A DNA stretch of 64,000 nucleotides from Rhizophagus sp. LPA8_4_AMF (lineage: Eukaryota; Glomeromycota; Glomeromycetes; Glomerales; Glomeraceae), in the NCBI GenBank assembly GCA_021464525.1, contig JADRCO010000041.1, positions 1 to 64,000 on the forward strand. Direction: 5' to 3'. The position numbers and the translations under genes were made by a program. This document shows positions 10,448 through 22,700 of the stretch, in pieces (the first letter of the stretch is position 1; each line of letters starts with the position of its first letter). The notes below the pieces were generated by a model. It was not told where the DNA came from, ran no database searches, and saw only the letters and a program-made list of their open reading frames with translations.

Positions 10448-13406
10448 TTAAAGTTCAATCAATGGTGCCTCTTCTATTTGAGTTGGAGGAAGAATCTGTT
10501 GCGAAGATTGTGGATAATAATTTTGTTGTGAGGGAGGTGCTAATTGTACTTGATACCTAATTTAAATCAAAGTTATTAGATAGAATACTATTAATTTTAA
10601 TTTAATTACATATAGCAAACTTACCCATAACTTGCTTGTGAAGTTGTATATACTGAGTTACTACCATTTGATTGTGGTACTGAGCTGGCGCTATTTGTTT
10701 GTGGATTATATAAACTAGCGCTACTAACTATTCCATTCGTTTGTGGGATATACGATGCACTAGAACTATTAATTATACCATTTGTTTGTGGTTTATAACC
10801 TTGTTGATTTGTAGTAACGTTCGAACCAAATTCACTAGGAGTTCCAGCGGTATTAACTGTATTTTCATTGAGATTAGGTGTGTAAGATATAGGCGTTGAA
10901 GTATATGCGTAGGGCGCGTATGATGATTGTGGTTGTTGAGGCTGAGCCTGTTGTAGAGATGTAAGTGCTTGTTGGGGTGCACTTTCTACAGGATTTGATT
11001 GAGGTGGTATGTATTGTTGTGAGGGAGGTGCTGTTTGCGAATAATAAGTTGGTGAAGGCGCCGGTGCTGAAGCAACTGGGTAAGAAGGCGATTGTGTATA
11101 TATATTGGAAGTATGAGCATTGGTTGTAATAGTAGGATAAGTAATTCCATTATTTGGAATAATTGTTGATGTAGCACGTTGAGTCACAGGATATGAACGT
11201 CTAGCATATGCACTGGACATTCTCTCTTCTAAAAGTCGATCATATATTTTTACAACTTTAGCTAATTTTTCATGCATGTCTACAAGGTCCTCTATAAAAT
11301 TTTGAATAAATATTATTTAATAACGTAATAAAATTATAAGTAACTCTTTTACAAATGTACTTACGATGCTTTTGTATTGTTTCGGCCAGATTTTTAGTTA
11401 ATTTTGGTTTTAATTCACCAATTCTATCATATAATTCCTAATGCCAAAATAAAATTTCTTATATGTTTTATATGTTCCAAACTAAAAATTATTAAATTTG
11501 CCCAAAAATTATTTATCTACCTGAACTTGGCGATCTCTCATCAAATCTCCACCACTTTGTTGAATCCTTTCGAGTAATTCTGAAAATTGATAAATGTTTT
11601 CAGCTTCAATTGTTGACAATTCAAAAGGAGCGGGGGATGAAGTTGTGTTAGATAATTTAGAACTATAAGGTGTATAAGCTGATGAATTATTAGAGTTTGC
11701 ATTATAAGACGATTGTTGTGTATATGATAATGAACGAGATTGATTGATGTTCATTTCACGAAGAGAAGCTTCTATGGCTGCTGCTATATCATCTTCCTCC
11801 TTTATTAACAAATTTAAAATTTTGTTAAAATAGAATATTATGTTAGAATGCAACAATGATACATATATACATGCCTGCCTATTTACAAGTTCTTTTGATT
11901 TAACATTTTTTTGCTGAGCCGATTGGAAATGGTTCTTACTTTCGGCCTCTTTCAGCGAAAGCTCAATTGCTTTTTTAATTTCTTCATCCTCTTGATCATT
12001 GTCATTTTGTGCAGTTGTTGATATGTTACTACTATTATTACTACTATTATTATAACTATCATTTAAAGATGAAGTTGAATACAACGTTGGAAGCGCCGTA
12101 TAAGTTGACAAACTTTTGGAGTTTGTAAGACCAACACTACCATCAAAAGCAAGGAATATTCAATAAAACTAATATTGTGAATATATCAAATAAAAAATAT
12201 GCGTACCTTTTAGCTTTCACTTGCTTCTTTACATAACAAGGATCGCATACGCGTACTTGATCATTAATACCATAATGTGGTAATGTTGATGTTTTGGATG
12301 AACATTCACCACAAAATGTTTGACCACAATTTCGACAATGATGCTATATTATAAATGGGTAAATGTTATTTGTAAAACTGAATTATATAGAATTTACCAA
12401 TTTTAATTAAATAATACCTTTCGGTTAAACATTGTGAACGGAGTTCTGCATCGTACACATTCATCACTATCGGTCCATGCTGGTGCCTAATGTAAAACAT
12501 TAAATAAAAATTTAATTGCCATAAACAAAAAATATAATGCATTATGAAAAATTAAAGATTATAATAAAATGTCTTTACAGTTGCAGTATCAATCATAACT
12601 GATGTTGTTTTATCAATCTTTGGGAAACCACAACCTATAAAAAAAAAAGATAATAAATAAATATTTATAATTTATGAATATATTATCCTTTCTAAAATTA
12701 CCTTCTGATTTCAACAACCGATATGTTTCTGTGACAAGCACTAACTCAGGTTTACCCTCGAAAGCTAATGTCCATGTTTGAATTAAACCGAGAAGCTTAG
12801 TTCTAACCTCTAGATTAGTCTTTAATAACGCGAATTATGGTTAATTGACGCATAAAATTAATGGAATGTAAAATATTATTTTATCAGACTTACTGAAGGC
12901 GACCTAACAATTAGCATCAAACTATCAACAAATTCACGCGATGCCACTTCAATTAGAAAGTGATTTCCTCCATTTTTTACGCAAGTATCTAATAGCTAAG
13001 GAAATCAATCAATGTTAAATATAATCTTATATAATTTGTAACTTCTATTAATATTGATATTTATATATAAAAATCGCGTAATAATATAAAATAATTTTTA
13101 CACTCAAAGCCAAAAGCTGAACATTTGGGTTAGTATGCGCAATTCTTCTTTTGAGTGCTCTCATTGCATCCTTTGCTGAAACGCTTTTACTACGAATTTG
13201 ATCACTGATCTCAAGGTATAAGGTTATATCATCGTGATCTTTAGGAATCAATTCAGAAGTAGCCTTATCTACAGACATACAAAAATGTGCTTAGAAAGAA
13301 CAAATCTATTAAAAAATTCATTAAAAACTAAAATAACAATAATACTGTAAAAAGAAGACTTACCAACATCCTCGTCAAAGCTTGTACTAAAGAGTCTTGA
13401 AACCAT
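10448..13406 (-). CDS. VPS27: Vps27, ESCRT-0 subunit (VHS-FYVE-UIM)
   Basis: A multi-exon gene starting with [14 protein letters not shown] (first exon 13406-13364). In order it encodes a VHS domain (exons at about 13270-12790), a FYVE zinc finger with the phosphoinositide signature RKHHCRNCG and Cys pairs (12490-12210), two ubiquitin-interacting motifs ([16 protein letters not shown] near 11960 and [13 protein letters not shown] near 11780), a coiled region, and a Gln/Pro/Ser/Tyr-rich tail. The last exon (10556-10448) ends in the residues PLIEL, which resembles a clathrin-box motif. This is the domain order of Vps27/Hrs, which binds PI3P on endosomes and gathers ubiquitylated cargo for multivesicular bodies. 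The partner Hse1 is not in the window. Confidence 0.92.
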
Positions 13407-14684
13407 GTTTATTAAAATTTGAGACTAAAAAAAATTTGCGTTCGAACTTTTTAATCAGATTTTTAAATATCCTTATATATATATCAATTCCGATAAATCT
13501 ACAATGGAAAATACAATAGGGTAACCTATTAGGTAATTTATAGCCAAGGGATTTAAAGAGCAGCTGACTGTTTTAATTTAGTAAAATCTTCATAAATATA
13601 AATATGCAAATTGTCATGTGAACCTACCTAGTCATTACCAATCTACCTTGCTGCGGCAAAAATCATCATCTCGTCTCCTCGTGTAACTAATATTAAAAGT
13701 ATATTGTGTTACGTAAAGAAATGTAATGATATAAGGTAGTACAAATCTCTGCGTCCGAAGAAACGGGGTCAACGATGATTAACGGCCAATGACGTAAGTT
13801 TGAAAAAGTATTTTTCCTTAAGTTATCATAGCCGTAGGTTTATCTTTACGCTGGCAAAGTTACGCCATACCAAATTTATTCATGATTTAAACCAAACTAG
13901 GTAGGTTTAAGACTTGACATAAATAATTAATAATTAATTAAATTGAATTATGAATTTCAACAGGAATTTCAACATTTTGATACTACGCTATACGAAACTC
14001 CGAAATTCATATCAATTGTCAATATTGACAATTAATTGATCCAAAATTGTACCACCAATCATTTGTTATTGTAATACCTTTGTAGAAAGAGGTAGAAGGG
14101 ATAAATTATGTCTTTAAAATGTATGCACCACTCGCCCAGATTATTCATCTTTTCTATATGATACACAGCGACATCATACGAGAATATAATAAGGTAGTAC
14201 ATGGAAATATTCGGCGGTCGAGTTGAAATAAATTCCCATCTAAATTAAGAAACTGGAAAAATTTGTTGGGAATACAAAATAAACAAAATAAAACAAAAAA
14301 AAAATAGGGACGGCTTTTTATATAAAAACCTACTTTATATTGTTCAACTTTGCCGAAATTTAAGCAACTATTTTATTATTACTGTTTTTGTTTTTCTGCA
14401 TGAGTATTATTCTTATTTTAATTATTATTTAAATCAATAGATTATTTGTTTCTATAAGTACAAGTCTTTTTCATAGAAATACCCAGAAATCGAATTTTTT
14501 TTTTCTTTTGCTCTAACTGCTAACCTCTATTTATTTCAAGCCTGATATTATTTAAATAAATAAATATTTATTTATTTATTTATTATTATTTTTATTTATA
14601 AGTTTTCTTATTTTCTTTTTTAACTATACTATTTGGAAGAGCTGTGAAAGAAATATAATAATAAACAAAAAAGCACGAATTACA
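13407..14684. other. Long upstream region between divergent genes
   Basis: Separates Vps27 from the gene at 14685. A TATAAAA-like word lies at about 14320 on the plus strand, which would imply a leader of about 350 bases, or a leader intron, for the downstream gene. A palindromic AAAT/TTTA microsatellite lies at about 14550-14595. No coding region seen. Confidence 0.5.
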
Positions 14685-15668
14685 ATGGTTGTAAATGACA
14701 GTAGTGAGGTTACAGCTGGAAACGGAGAGCAACGTGAAGCTTCCGTACTGTTAACACCAACCTTGTCCTCTCAACCATTTAATAATGAAAGTAAAAAAGA
14801 CTGTGTAGACAAAATAAGTGATAGTGAAGAGCTCACTTCAACACCACCGCTTCAAAATGATTTTAGCAAAATTCATGATACTTTGGAATTAAAAAATATA
14901 CGAAAATCCGGAATTCCTCATAGTCTCGATCTTGACTTACCTCCAACACCCACTCTATCCACTTTCTTAACTTCTTCCTATTGTGATAATAACTCTCCAA
15001 CCTCCTCACCATGTTTTTCATCTTATTTTGACATTTATCAACCTCTCAATTCTTATTCTTCCAATTCCTCTTCAGAAAGTAATTCTTCAAATTCGAATTC
15101 AACTATTGATTCCCCTGATACACCACCTTTATCTCCGCCGGGATCACCTTCGATTGTTGAATCACCTCGTTCACCTCTTTCACCGAAATCTATTGATTCT
15201 GTTTTTAGTTCCTCATCACTTCCTTTGGTTTCATCACTTACTAATACAGAACAACGTCGTACAACTCGACAAGTTTCTTTCAATCATACTGTAACATTTA
15301 TACCTCACATTCCACCACCACCAAATAAAATTCGAAAAAAGCTCACCAAAGAAGCAGGTGCGAGACAAAAAGATCTGATTCTTGAGGTTGAAGATTTGGG
15401 TAAAGTTAGATTGGATGGTAAGAATGGCCGTGTGATTAAAATTGTACATAATGTTTTTCCCGGACCATTGAACGGCGAATATGGACAATGTGATGTCATG
15501 TTGAAAGATATTACAGCAATGGAAATTTCTTCAAAAAATCAAAATGATAATACTGAAGAAGAAGAAGATGATGTATTATACATTACAGCTGTACCTATCG
15601 TTGAGAAGGATAAAAAATTACGCCTTGGAAAACGTTTCAAGCGATACTATAATAAATTAGTTCAATGA
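14685..15668 (+). CDS. Uncharacterised Ser/Pro-rich protein with RVxF-like motif
   Basis: A single-exon, 327-residue protein I cannot assign. Residues 1-185 are low complexity, with many Ser-Pro and Thr-Pro pairs (TPPLSPPGSPS and similar), suggesting proline-directed phosphorylation. At about residue 195 comes RQVSFNHTVTFIP, whose RQVSF fits the PP1-docking RVxF pattern. Residues 215-290 look folded: a basic start, then alternating hydrophobic strands with NVFPGPLNGEYGQCDV in the middle. A Glu-rich linker and a basic C-terminal helix (RLGKRFKRYYNKL) end the protein. A PP1 link is inference from one short motif. Confidence 0.6.
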   Translation: MVVNDSSEVTAGNGEQREASVLLTPTLSSQPFNNESKKDCVDKISDSEELTSTPPLQNDFSKIHDTLELKNIRKSGIPHSLDLDLPPTPTLSTFLTSSYCDNNSPTSSPCFSSYFDIYQPLNSYSSNSSSESNSSNSNSTIDSPDTPPLSPPGSPSIVESPRSPLSPKSIDSVFSSSSLPLVSSLTNTEQRRTTRQVSFNHTVTFIPHIPPPPNKIRKKLTKEAGARQKDLILEVEDLGKVRLDGKNGRVIKIVHNVFPGPLNGEYGQCDVMLKDITAMEISSKNQNDNTEEEEDDVLYITAVPIVEKDKKLRLGKRFKRYYNKLVQ

Positions 15669-16106
15669 CATTATCAAAATTAAATATCATTTTATAATTA
15701 ATTATTAGAAATATTTATTTTAATTAATCAGCATTGACATTTGGCATTTCTTTCCTTTTGCTTTTATTGACCAAAAAAAAAAAAAAAAAATTGTCAGAGA
15801 CATTACTTCTCAAAGTGGGATGAACTAAAGCAACACGCGTAATTTATTTCTTTATTAACATTTCAAGGCGGGAATGTACGCGGATATTTGCATTTGCAAA
15901 AACACTAGTCTTGTATATATTTCCATTTGGAACTTTTTTTTATTCACCTTTTTTTTCTTTTTTAATCCTATGTATATTTTCGTCAAATTTATTCATACTG
16001 TATTGTTTGTTGTACAATAAGTTTCTTCCTTTTCAAAAATTATAAAAAATAAATAAATTTAATTTTTGAGCATATCATTCCAATTCAATCAAATTCAATT
16101 GACTAA
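15669..16106. other. Intergenic between convergent genes
   Basis: 3' flanks of the Ser/Pro-rich gene and uS4m. A 19-base A run lies near 15773 and T-rich tracts at 15935-15965. No gene seen. Confidence 0.6.
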
Positions 16107-16914
16107 TTAATCAATCCTAAAATTTTCTTCAACGGGAATTAAACGACGCGTCCTTTTACTCTTCTTTTTCTTTATCCTTTCAGCATAATATTCATGAGCT
16201 AAAGAATGAATTTCTGGTGGGAAAGGGGAAGGGATTTCACTTCTTCCAGGTCTAGAAATTGGATTTCTCAAAAATACTATAGAACAAGTATTAAAATTAA
16301 CTTCTAAGTATTCTGGTATAAATAAGAAAGGTTGCATGTATGGTATTGGCTTAAATGTAAGGCCTTTTGGTGTCATGGGCTCAGTGAGATAAGGTACAGC
16401 ACGAGGATCAATACTGATAATATCACCATCTTTAGCCAAGTGGGACGGAACAGAAACCTATTTTTAAAAAATCCATTAATTAATTGAAAATAGTTTAATT
16501 AGAAAATAAATAGTTAATTACCTTTTTGCCATTAACACTAACTTTTCCGTGAATAATTATTTGTCTGGCTGCCCAAATACTACTGGCGAGACAACTTCTA
16601 AATACAATAAAATCCAACCTTCTTTCTAAACTAGCATAAGTTAAAACAGAGACAGGAGGATGTTGTTCTTCTTTCTGTTCTTTAATATTGCTTGTAGGCA
16701 ATTTTGGTTCAAATAATCTACGAAATTGTTGTTCATTTAATTGAGCTCCATGATAAGCTCTTGTATCTTTTTTTGCTTGCCACTTTTGTTGAAATAAAGT
16801 ACGATTTTGTGACCTAGGTAGTCGATCACCGCGTTGATGAATAATAAATAAATTTTTTTTTGACCATGACATTCGAATTAGACCTCGTGAAAAACTATCC
16901 TTTGGCTTACGCAT
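16107..16914 (-). CDS. NAM9: Mitochondrial small-subunit ribosomal protein uS4m (Nam9-like)
   Basis: Two exons, 16914-16522 and 16457-16107, join in phase 0 across a 64-bp GT-AG intron. The protein begins MRKPKDSFSRGLIRMSWSKK and continues with a basic region resembling S4 proteins (NEQQFRRLFEPKLPTSN). The S4 RNA-binding domain follows: LERRLDFIVFRSCLASSIW, ARQIIIHGKVSVNGKKV and then SVPSHLAKDGDIISIDP. The long C-terminal extension ending in Lys/Arg-rich sequence is typical of fungal mitochondrial S4 rather than cytosolic uS4. It would assemble early into the mitoribosomal small subunit. Confidence 0.88.
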
Positions 16915-17430
16915 GAATAAAAAAATAAAATTAGAAGACTAAAAAAAAGATCGGTTGATAATTTTTATCGATCGAATGAATTTCTTTCAGTCATGTGATC
17001 ATTGTGATGTGATAAAAATTTGCGTAAATCATGTAATTCCACCTTCTCGAAAGTATCTAAATTGATAATTAGGATGATAAGGTTTATCACCAGATTGATG
17101 ATTAACTAAGTTTATAATAAATAAAAAAGAAATTATTTATTTTTATAGAAAATATAAAAACGGAATTTTTTAAAAAACGCGAATACCTTTTATATAACGA
17201 CCTTTTTATAGTTTTATCTTTTATTTAGTTACTTATTTTATCAATTTATTACATTTAGTATTATTTAGTATTATTATTGCTTTTGACTCATAAATATTCA
17301 ATTTTAAGTATCAGTTTAATTATTCTAACATTAGTATTTACATATCACATAATTATTTTTCACAACCGGTTACAAATTACAATAAAAATTTGCATATCAA
17401 ATTTAACTAAACAGCTTTAGATAATAAAAA
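16915..17430. other. Shared upstream region of uS4m and the REEP gene
   Basis: 516 bp between two divergent start codons. AT-rich, with TTATT-type repeats at 17255-17280; no specific element identified. Confidence 0.5.
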
Positions 17431-18279
17431 ATGGTAACAAGTGAAAGTTCGGACAAAGCTGGCAAAAACCAGGAGTTAGCATTACAAAGGTTGCCGACAA
17501 CTGTAGCACTTGAAAAAGTTTTGCAAGTTCTCGAGTCTAATAGTCCGCTAAATCTTACGCCAATAACAAATTTCATTCGACAAGAATTTATATCAAGGAT
17601 ATCATTTTTTGAAAATAAAACATCAAAGACATGGTTATTCAGAAGTTTTGTTCAACTTGGAATTCCACCATTATATTTATTCATAGCTTTAAACATTTTC
17701 TTGGGAACGATAATTGGGAATATGTATAAGAGATCGGTTTATCTTTTATGTAATTTAGTAGGTGTGGTATATCCTGCGTATAAGTCGGTTCAAACTATTG
17801 ATTTATTATCAGCGATAAGCGAAGGTGAAGTGTCTAATTCTTCAATTGTAATTGTTAATGAACAAAAGCAATGGTTGACTTATTGGGCAGTATATGGATG
17901 GCTACAAGTTGTCGATTATTGGTCAACTTGGTTATTAGAAATGTTTCCAGGATACAATTTGTTTAAATTAATATTTCTTTATTGGGCACAAAATAATCGT
18001 TCAAGAGGTGCTACTTTGATTTTTGATAAAATATTAAAACCTTTATTGCAAAAAAATATTCAGAACAATAGCAAAATTGGTTCATCATCGACAAATCAAA
18101 AACAACGACAAACACTCCGGCAAAGACAACAACAGCAATATAACGGCAATGAATTATACCATCAACAACAGTCTGGCTCGCTTACATCTGAACCAACACC
18201 TGAGGAGATATGGAGAAGGGATACTGTTGTAACGTCACGTGAAAGTGAAATTAAACCATATCGTTTAAATAATGTATAA
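17431..18279 (+). CDS. REEP/Yop1 (TB2/DP1/HVA22) ER-shaping protein
   Basis: A single-exon, 282-residue protein with the TB2/DP1/HVA22 domain at about residues 70-215. Visible are two hairpin-type hydrophobic stretches (LGIPPLYLFIALNIFLGTII, then SVYLLCNLVGVVYPAYKSVQ), a YWAVYGWLQVVDYW segment and the amphipathic tail segment LIFLYWAQNNRSRGATLIFD. These are the family's hallmark blocks. Such proteins wedge into the ER membrane to form tubules. An N-terminal 70-residue soluble part and a Gln-rich C-terminal tail of about 70 residues flank the domain. The stop codon at 18277-18279 abuts the target duplication of a short retroelement, which may now supply the 3' UTR. Confidence 0.9.
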   Translation: MVTSESSDKAGKNQELALQRLPTTVALEKVLQVLESNSPLNLTPITNFIRQEFISRISFFENKTSKTWLFRSFVQLGIPPLYLFIALNIFLGTIIGNMYKRSVYLLCNLVGVVYPAYKSVQTIDLLSAISEGEVSNSSIVIVNEQKQWLTYWAVYGWLQVVDYWSTWLLEMFPGYNLFKLIFLYWAQNNRSRGATLIFDKILKPLLQKNIQNNSKIGSSSTNQKQRQTLRQRQQQQYNGNELYHQQQSGSLTSEPTPEEIWRRDTVVTSRESEIKPYRLNNV

Positions 18280-18295
18280 TAAATAGTAATTAATT

Positions 18296-18507
18296 GTATC
18301 ATAAAATTAAAGAGAGGTGCGTGTTCCGCACTAACGTGCATCAGTCGGGGTACACGTTAGGTCCGGGATAAATACAAGTGAGGACCCGGTCATTTAGGCT
18401 GGGTGAAGATGTCGTTTTGGGTTCTTTTATCTTTTGACTTAGTCATCTGTAGTAGTTTCCTTTGTACTCCTCCTCCTTCAACATAAAATAGATAAATAAA
18501 TAAATAA
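18296..18507 (+). mobile_element. SINE or 5'-truncated LINE with (AAAT)n tail
   Basis: A 212-bp block, noticeably GC-richer than its surroundings, ends in tandem AAAT units. A 17-base word (ATAAATAGTAATTAATT) flanks it exactly at 18279-18295 and 18508-18524, as expected of target-primed retrotransposition. The tail itself supplies a few of the matching bases. No clear pol III A or B box is seen, so a truncated LINE 3' end is as likely as a SINE. The identical flanks suggest a fairly recent insertion. Confidence 0.75.
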
Positions 18508-18705
18508 ATAAATAGTAATTAATTTTATAAGTAATGCATTCATTTAATAAAAATTTATTTAATATTTTATTTTAGTTATAATCCTTCTGATACTTATTTT
18601 ATTAATGCAAAATTAATAATCAAGTAAATATCAAATAATTAATGAAATCAAAAGAAAAAGTTTTTTGTAATTGATATTTCTAAATCAGATGATTTTGTAA
18701 TTTAA

Positions 18706-19320
18706 TTAAGATTCCATTATTTCGCGAAGACGACGAACAGTTGAACGTACTGTAGCAGCTGTAGTGGTACTGTTTGAAGCAAAAATATGTATAATTTTAA
18801 ATGAAGGTTATGAAAATTGAAACAATAATGTAGATGATAACTTACGAAACGGTCCATGCACCACCCGCTAATACTTTTTTGCATGCACGACATTGCCAGA
18901 TACCTACAGCTTTTCTTTTAACGGTATCCTGACATATAAAAGTTTAATTAGTCAACTTCAAAAGAAATCAAAGAAATAAATTTTTCAAGAAAACAAAAAA
19001 AAAATTCGCATACCTTGCCACAAAAACCGCAGGTATATTTTCCATGTTGAGTAATTTCCATCTTTTTGATCTGTTTCCTTAATGAGGCACCATAACGAGT
19101 ACCATATTTACCGACAACTCCAACCTATTTATACAACAAACCAAAAGAAAAATGGACGATGCAATTATATTAATAATAAATTAAAGAGCCGATCAGATTA
19201 AAATCATAACATTTCGAACCTTCTTTGTTCGTTTGGCCTATATCCAATTAAAGTAAAAATGAATAAATATTATCATACAAAATTATTAAAGATAAAATTC
19301 ATGGATAAGCTGCTTACCAT
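18706..19320 (-). CDS. RPL43: Cytosolic ribosomal protein eL43 (L37a)
   Basis: Five exons are inferred: 19320-19318 (the ATG alone), 19237-19220, 19124-19014, 18928-18846 and 18769-18706. The product is the usual length of about 91 residues. It reads [19 protein letters not shown], then the zinc ribbon YTCGFCGKD and [19 protein letters not shown], and ends RLREIMES. The four Cys of the ribbon are in the expected two pairs. The protein is a structural part of the large ribosomal subunit. The start codon forms an exon by itself, so the first intron (19317-19238) directly follows the ATG. The donor after exon 2 (GTTCGA) is unusual but gives the correct frame. Confidence 0.92.
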
Positions 19321-19781
19321 TAGGATAGATGCGCTAAAATAAAGAAAAATAATTAGGGCAGAGGAAGAAATAAAAAAAAAGGGTAATCTCGATTTAAAGA
19401 TTACACAAGATTCAACCAATCGTACTTAAGTAGATCGGTTATGCATATACCGTAAATTCAGCCGGATAAAAATTCGCAGAGCTCACATTCAAATAATCTT
19501 GTTTCTAAAGTAAGTAGATATTACTTTCGCGAATTTTTTTTAATATAAATTTTTAAAATATTAATTGAAGTTCTTGCTTAGATCTACACTTGGGAATTTA
19601 CATAATTATTCTAAAACACGTAATATAACAGATCACAATATTTTTTGAAATTTAGAATATTATTTAACGAAATAATTGTGAAGTTAATTATTATATGTTC
19701 TTTATTTATTAATTCAAACAAGTTAGTTTGTTAGCCTAATTCAATAAATTTTGTAGCCATAAGGCAAATTCTTTATCAACA
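19321..19781. other. Shared upstream region of eL43 and cullin-4
   Basis: 461 bp between divergent genes, holding the eL43 leader and the cullin-4 leader. No specific motif recognised. Confidence 0.5.
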
Positions 19782-22700
19782 ATGAGTTCACGTTCTCGCC
19801 AAAATACTATCAATCGTATCAATACCAACGCTAATAATAACAATAATAATAATGAAGAAGAACGTGGTGGAGCTATAAAGCGTACTCGTTTAGATAATGC
19901 TAATTACACTTCAACGCACACTTTTTCGAGTTCATCATCATCATCTACTGCTGTCGCCGCTGCTGCCGCATCTAGCAGTTCTTCATATGATAATTTTATA
20001 GGAAAAACATCGAAAAAATATGATCTTGTCAACCATGGTAAAGATTTGATTTTTCCTTCACATAAGCCGATTCCAGATAGGCCAAGTGATGCTGTACGGC
20101 AAGGTCCTCAAACACAACCAATTAAGAAATTAGTTATTAAGGGTCTAAAAGGTAAATTGAACTAAATGCTATTAAATTTTTTGAAGTTATTAATGTTAAT
20201 CTTCTAATAGATAAACCAAAGTTACCGGATAATTATGAAGAAGTAACATGGTCAAAACTTCAGGCAGCAGTTCAAGCTATCTTTAATTATCAACGCATTG
20301 GCACTAGTCTTGAAGAACTTTATAAAGCTTGCGAAAATCTTTGTTTACATAAAATGGCTTCATCACTTTATAAAAGATTAGCAGGGGAAATCGAAGAACA
20401 TTTGAAAGTGGAGAAGACTAAGCTTGAAAAGTTAGTTAATTATATATTCCTTTAGATTTATATTTCTATATAGTTAAGCAATTAATACATTTTTATTTTA
20501 GTAATTTAAACGAAAACGATACCCTTCTTGTAGTTGTAAATAAATGTTGGCAGGCACACTGTGAACAAATGGTATAGTTCGACTTGACCTTGTTTTTTAA
20601 TGTTATTATTCAAAAAAACTCACCAAGTATTCCTTTAATGTAGGGTTTAATCCGAAGTATATTTTTATATCTTGATCGAACTTATGTGCTTCAAACTTCT
20701 GGAGTTATTTCAATATGGTTAGCGTGTAAATCAGAACCAAAATATTTATATCGCTAGATTTTAATAGTGTATTATAATGTTAATTGGTATCTTTAGGGAT
20801 AAAGGACTCGAAATTTTCCAAAAACAAATTATGTCGTCATCGGCAGGTGATATAAAAAAGAAGACAATGAACGGTTTAATCACGCTTATCAGACGCGAAA
20901 GGTAATGTCAAATTCAATCTTTATCGTCCCTTTTACACTATTAATTCTTTATTCATTAACAATAGAAACGGTGATTCCGTTGACCGTCGTCTTCTGCATT
21001 CCCTTATTCATATGTTTATTGATCTTGGAATATATTGCCCTAGTTTTGAAAATCTTTTCTTGTTGGAAACTCGTAATTATTATCATCATGAAGGAATAAG
21101 CCATGTAAGCGAAATCACGGTTCCGAGATATCTAAAACATGTAAAGAAACGTTTAAAGGAAGAAAGTGAAAGAGTTTCGAATTATTTGGATTGGAAAACG
21201 AAAAATCCACTGACAAAAGTAGTAGATGATGAATTAATAAAGAGACATGTCGATACACTTTTGGAGAAAGGTTAATACCGAACTTTATTGTATATTTTAT
21301 GATTTATAATATAAGCTTCTTTTAACTTTTGTTACTTAGGCTTCAATGATATGATGGAGGACCAACATGCAGATGAACATATACAAGAATTAGGAAGATT
21401 ATATGATCTTTTGGCTCGAGTCAACTCCCTTGATCGTCTGCGTCTTTACTTCGGAAATTATATTAAGGTCGCACAACTTATTTACTTAACAATTTACGAA
21501 TTCGTAGCAACTCAACATATTAAATGAACTTTTCCTACCAATAGAAAACCGGTTCAAATATAGTAAACAACGTAAATCAAGAATCAACTATGGTTGAAGA
21601 TTTGCTTGCTCTGAAAAAGAAAATGGATAGTATTGTTGCTATATCATTTGACCGAAATTATAATTTTGCACACGCTGTAAAAGAGAGTTTTGAGGTGTTC
21701 ATTAATCAACGTCAAAATAAACCTGCCGAACTTATTGGTAAAAAATCCCATTGCTTTTTTTTTACTATATATTTGTATGCCTAACATGTTATTATAACTA
21801 TTTGTCAGCCAAGTATGTCGATCTGAAACTGAAACTTGGTAATAAGCGTATGGATGATTTAGAAATCGAAAAGACGTTGGATGAAGTATTGGTTTTATTC
21901 AGATATATTCAAGGTATTCACCCTCTACTTTATCTTCCTAATTCTTCTTAATTCGTAATAATTAATAATTTGACTTTTAACGCAATTTGATATTTCATGT
22001 AGGGAAAGATATATTTGAGGCCTTTTATAAGCGTGACCTTGCAAAACGTCTTTTGCTTAACAAGAGTGCATCATTTGATTATGAGAGGAGCATGTTATCC
22101 AAATTGAGAAAAGGTAAATTCAATTGTTCTGCTTAGTCAATGACGAGTGAACCTATCAAAATTCCTTAAATTAATATTTGTATTTATAACAGAATGTGGA
22201 CCGGGGTTCACAAGCAAACTGGAAGGCATGTTTAAGGATATTGATCTTTCTAGAGATTTTATGAATTCATTTTATGTAAGTTTTAAATTACAATTCTTAA
22301 AATAATAAATTTTTAATGTAAGGACATTCATTAACATAACTTTTGTTTCAAGCATTCTAGAATTTCTGAGAATTTAAGAACAAACATCAAAATTGATCTT
22401 TATGTAAATGTGTTAACCCAAGGATTTTGGCCCACATATTCACCAGCACCACTTATCTTGCCACCTGTTGTAAGTTCTGATATATTTTATTAATAGATAT
22501 GTTTCTTATTGTATTAAATTATCAAATTTGTTTCAATAGATGGCAGAATGTCAAGAAATATTTAAGGAATTTTATCTTAGCAAACATGGAGGACGAAATT
22601 TAAAGTGGCAAAATTCTTTAGGCCATTGCCTATTGGCAGCAGAGTTTCCGAAAGTAAATATTGGTTTTAACATTAGTTAATAACTTATAACTGAAATTTC

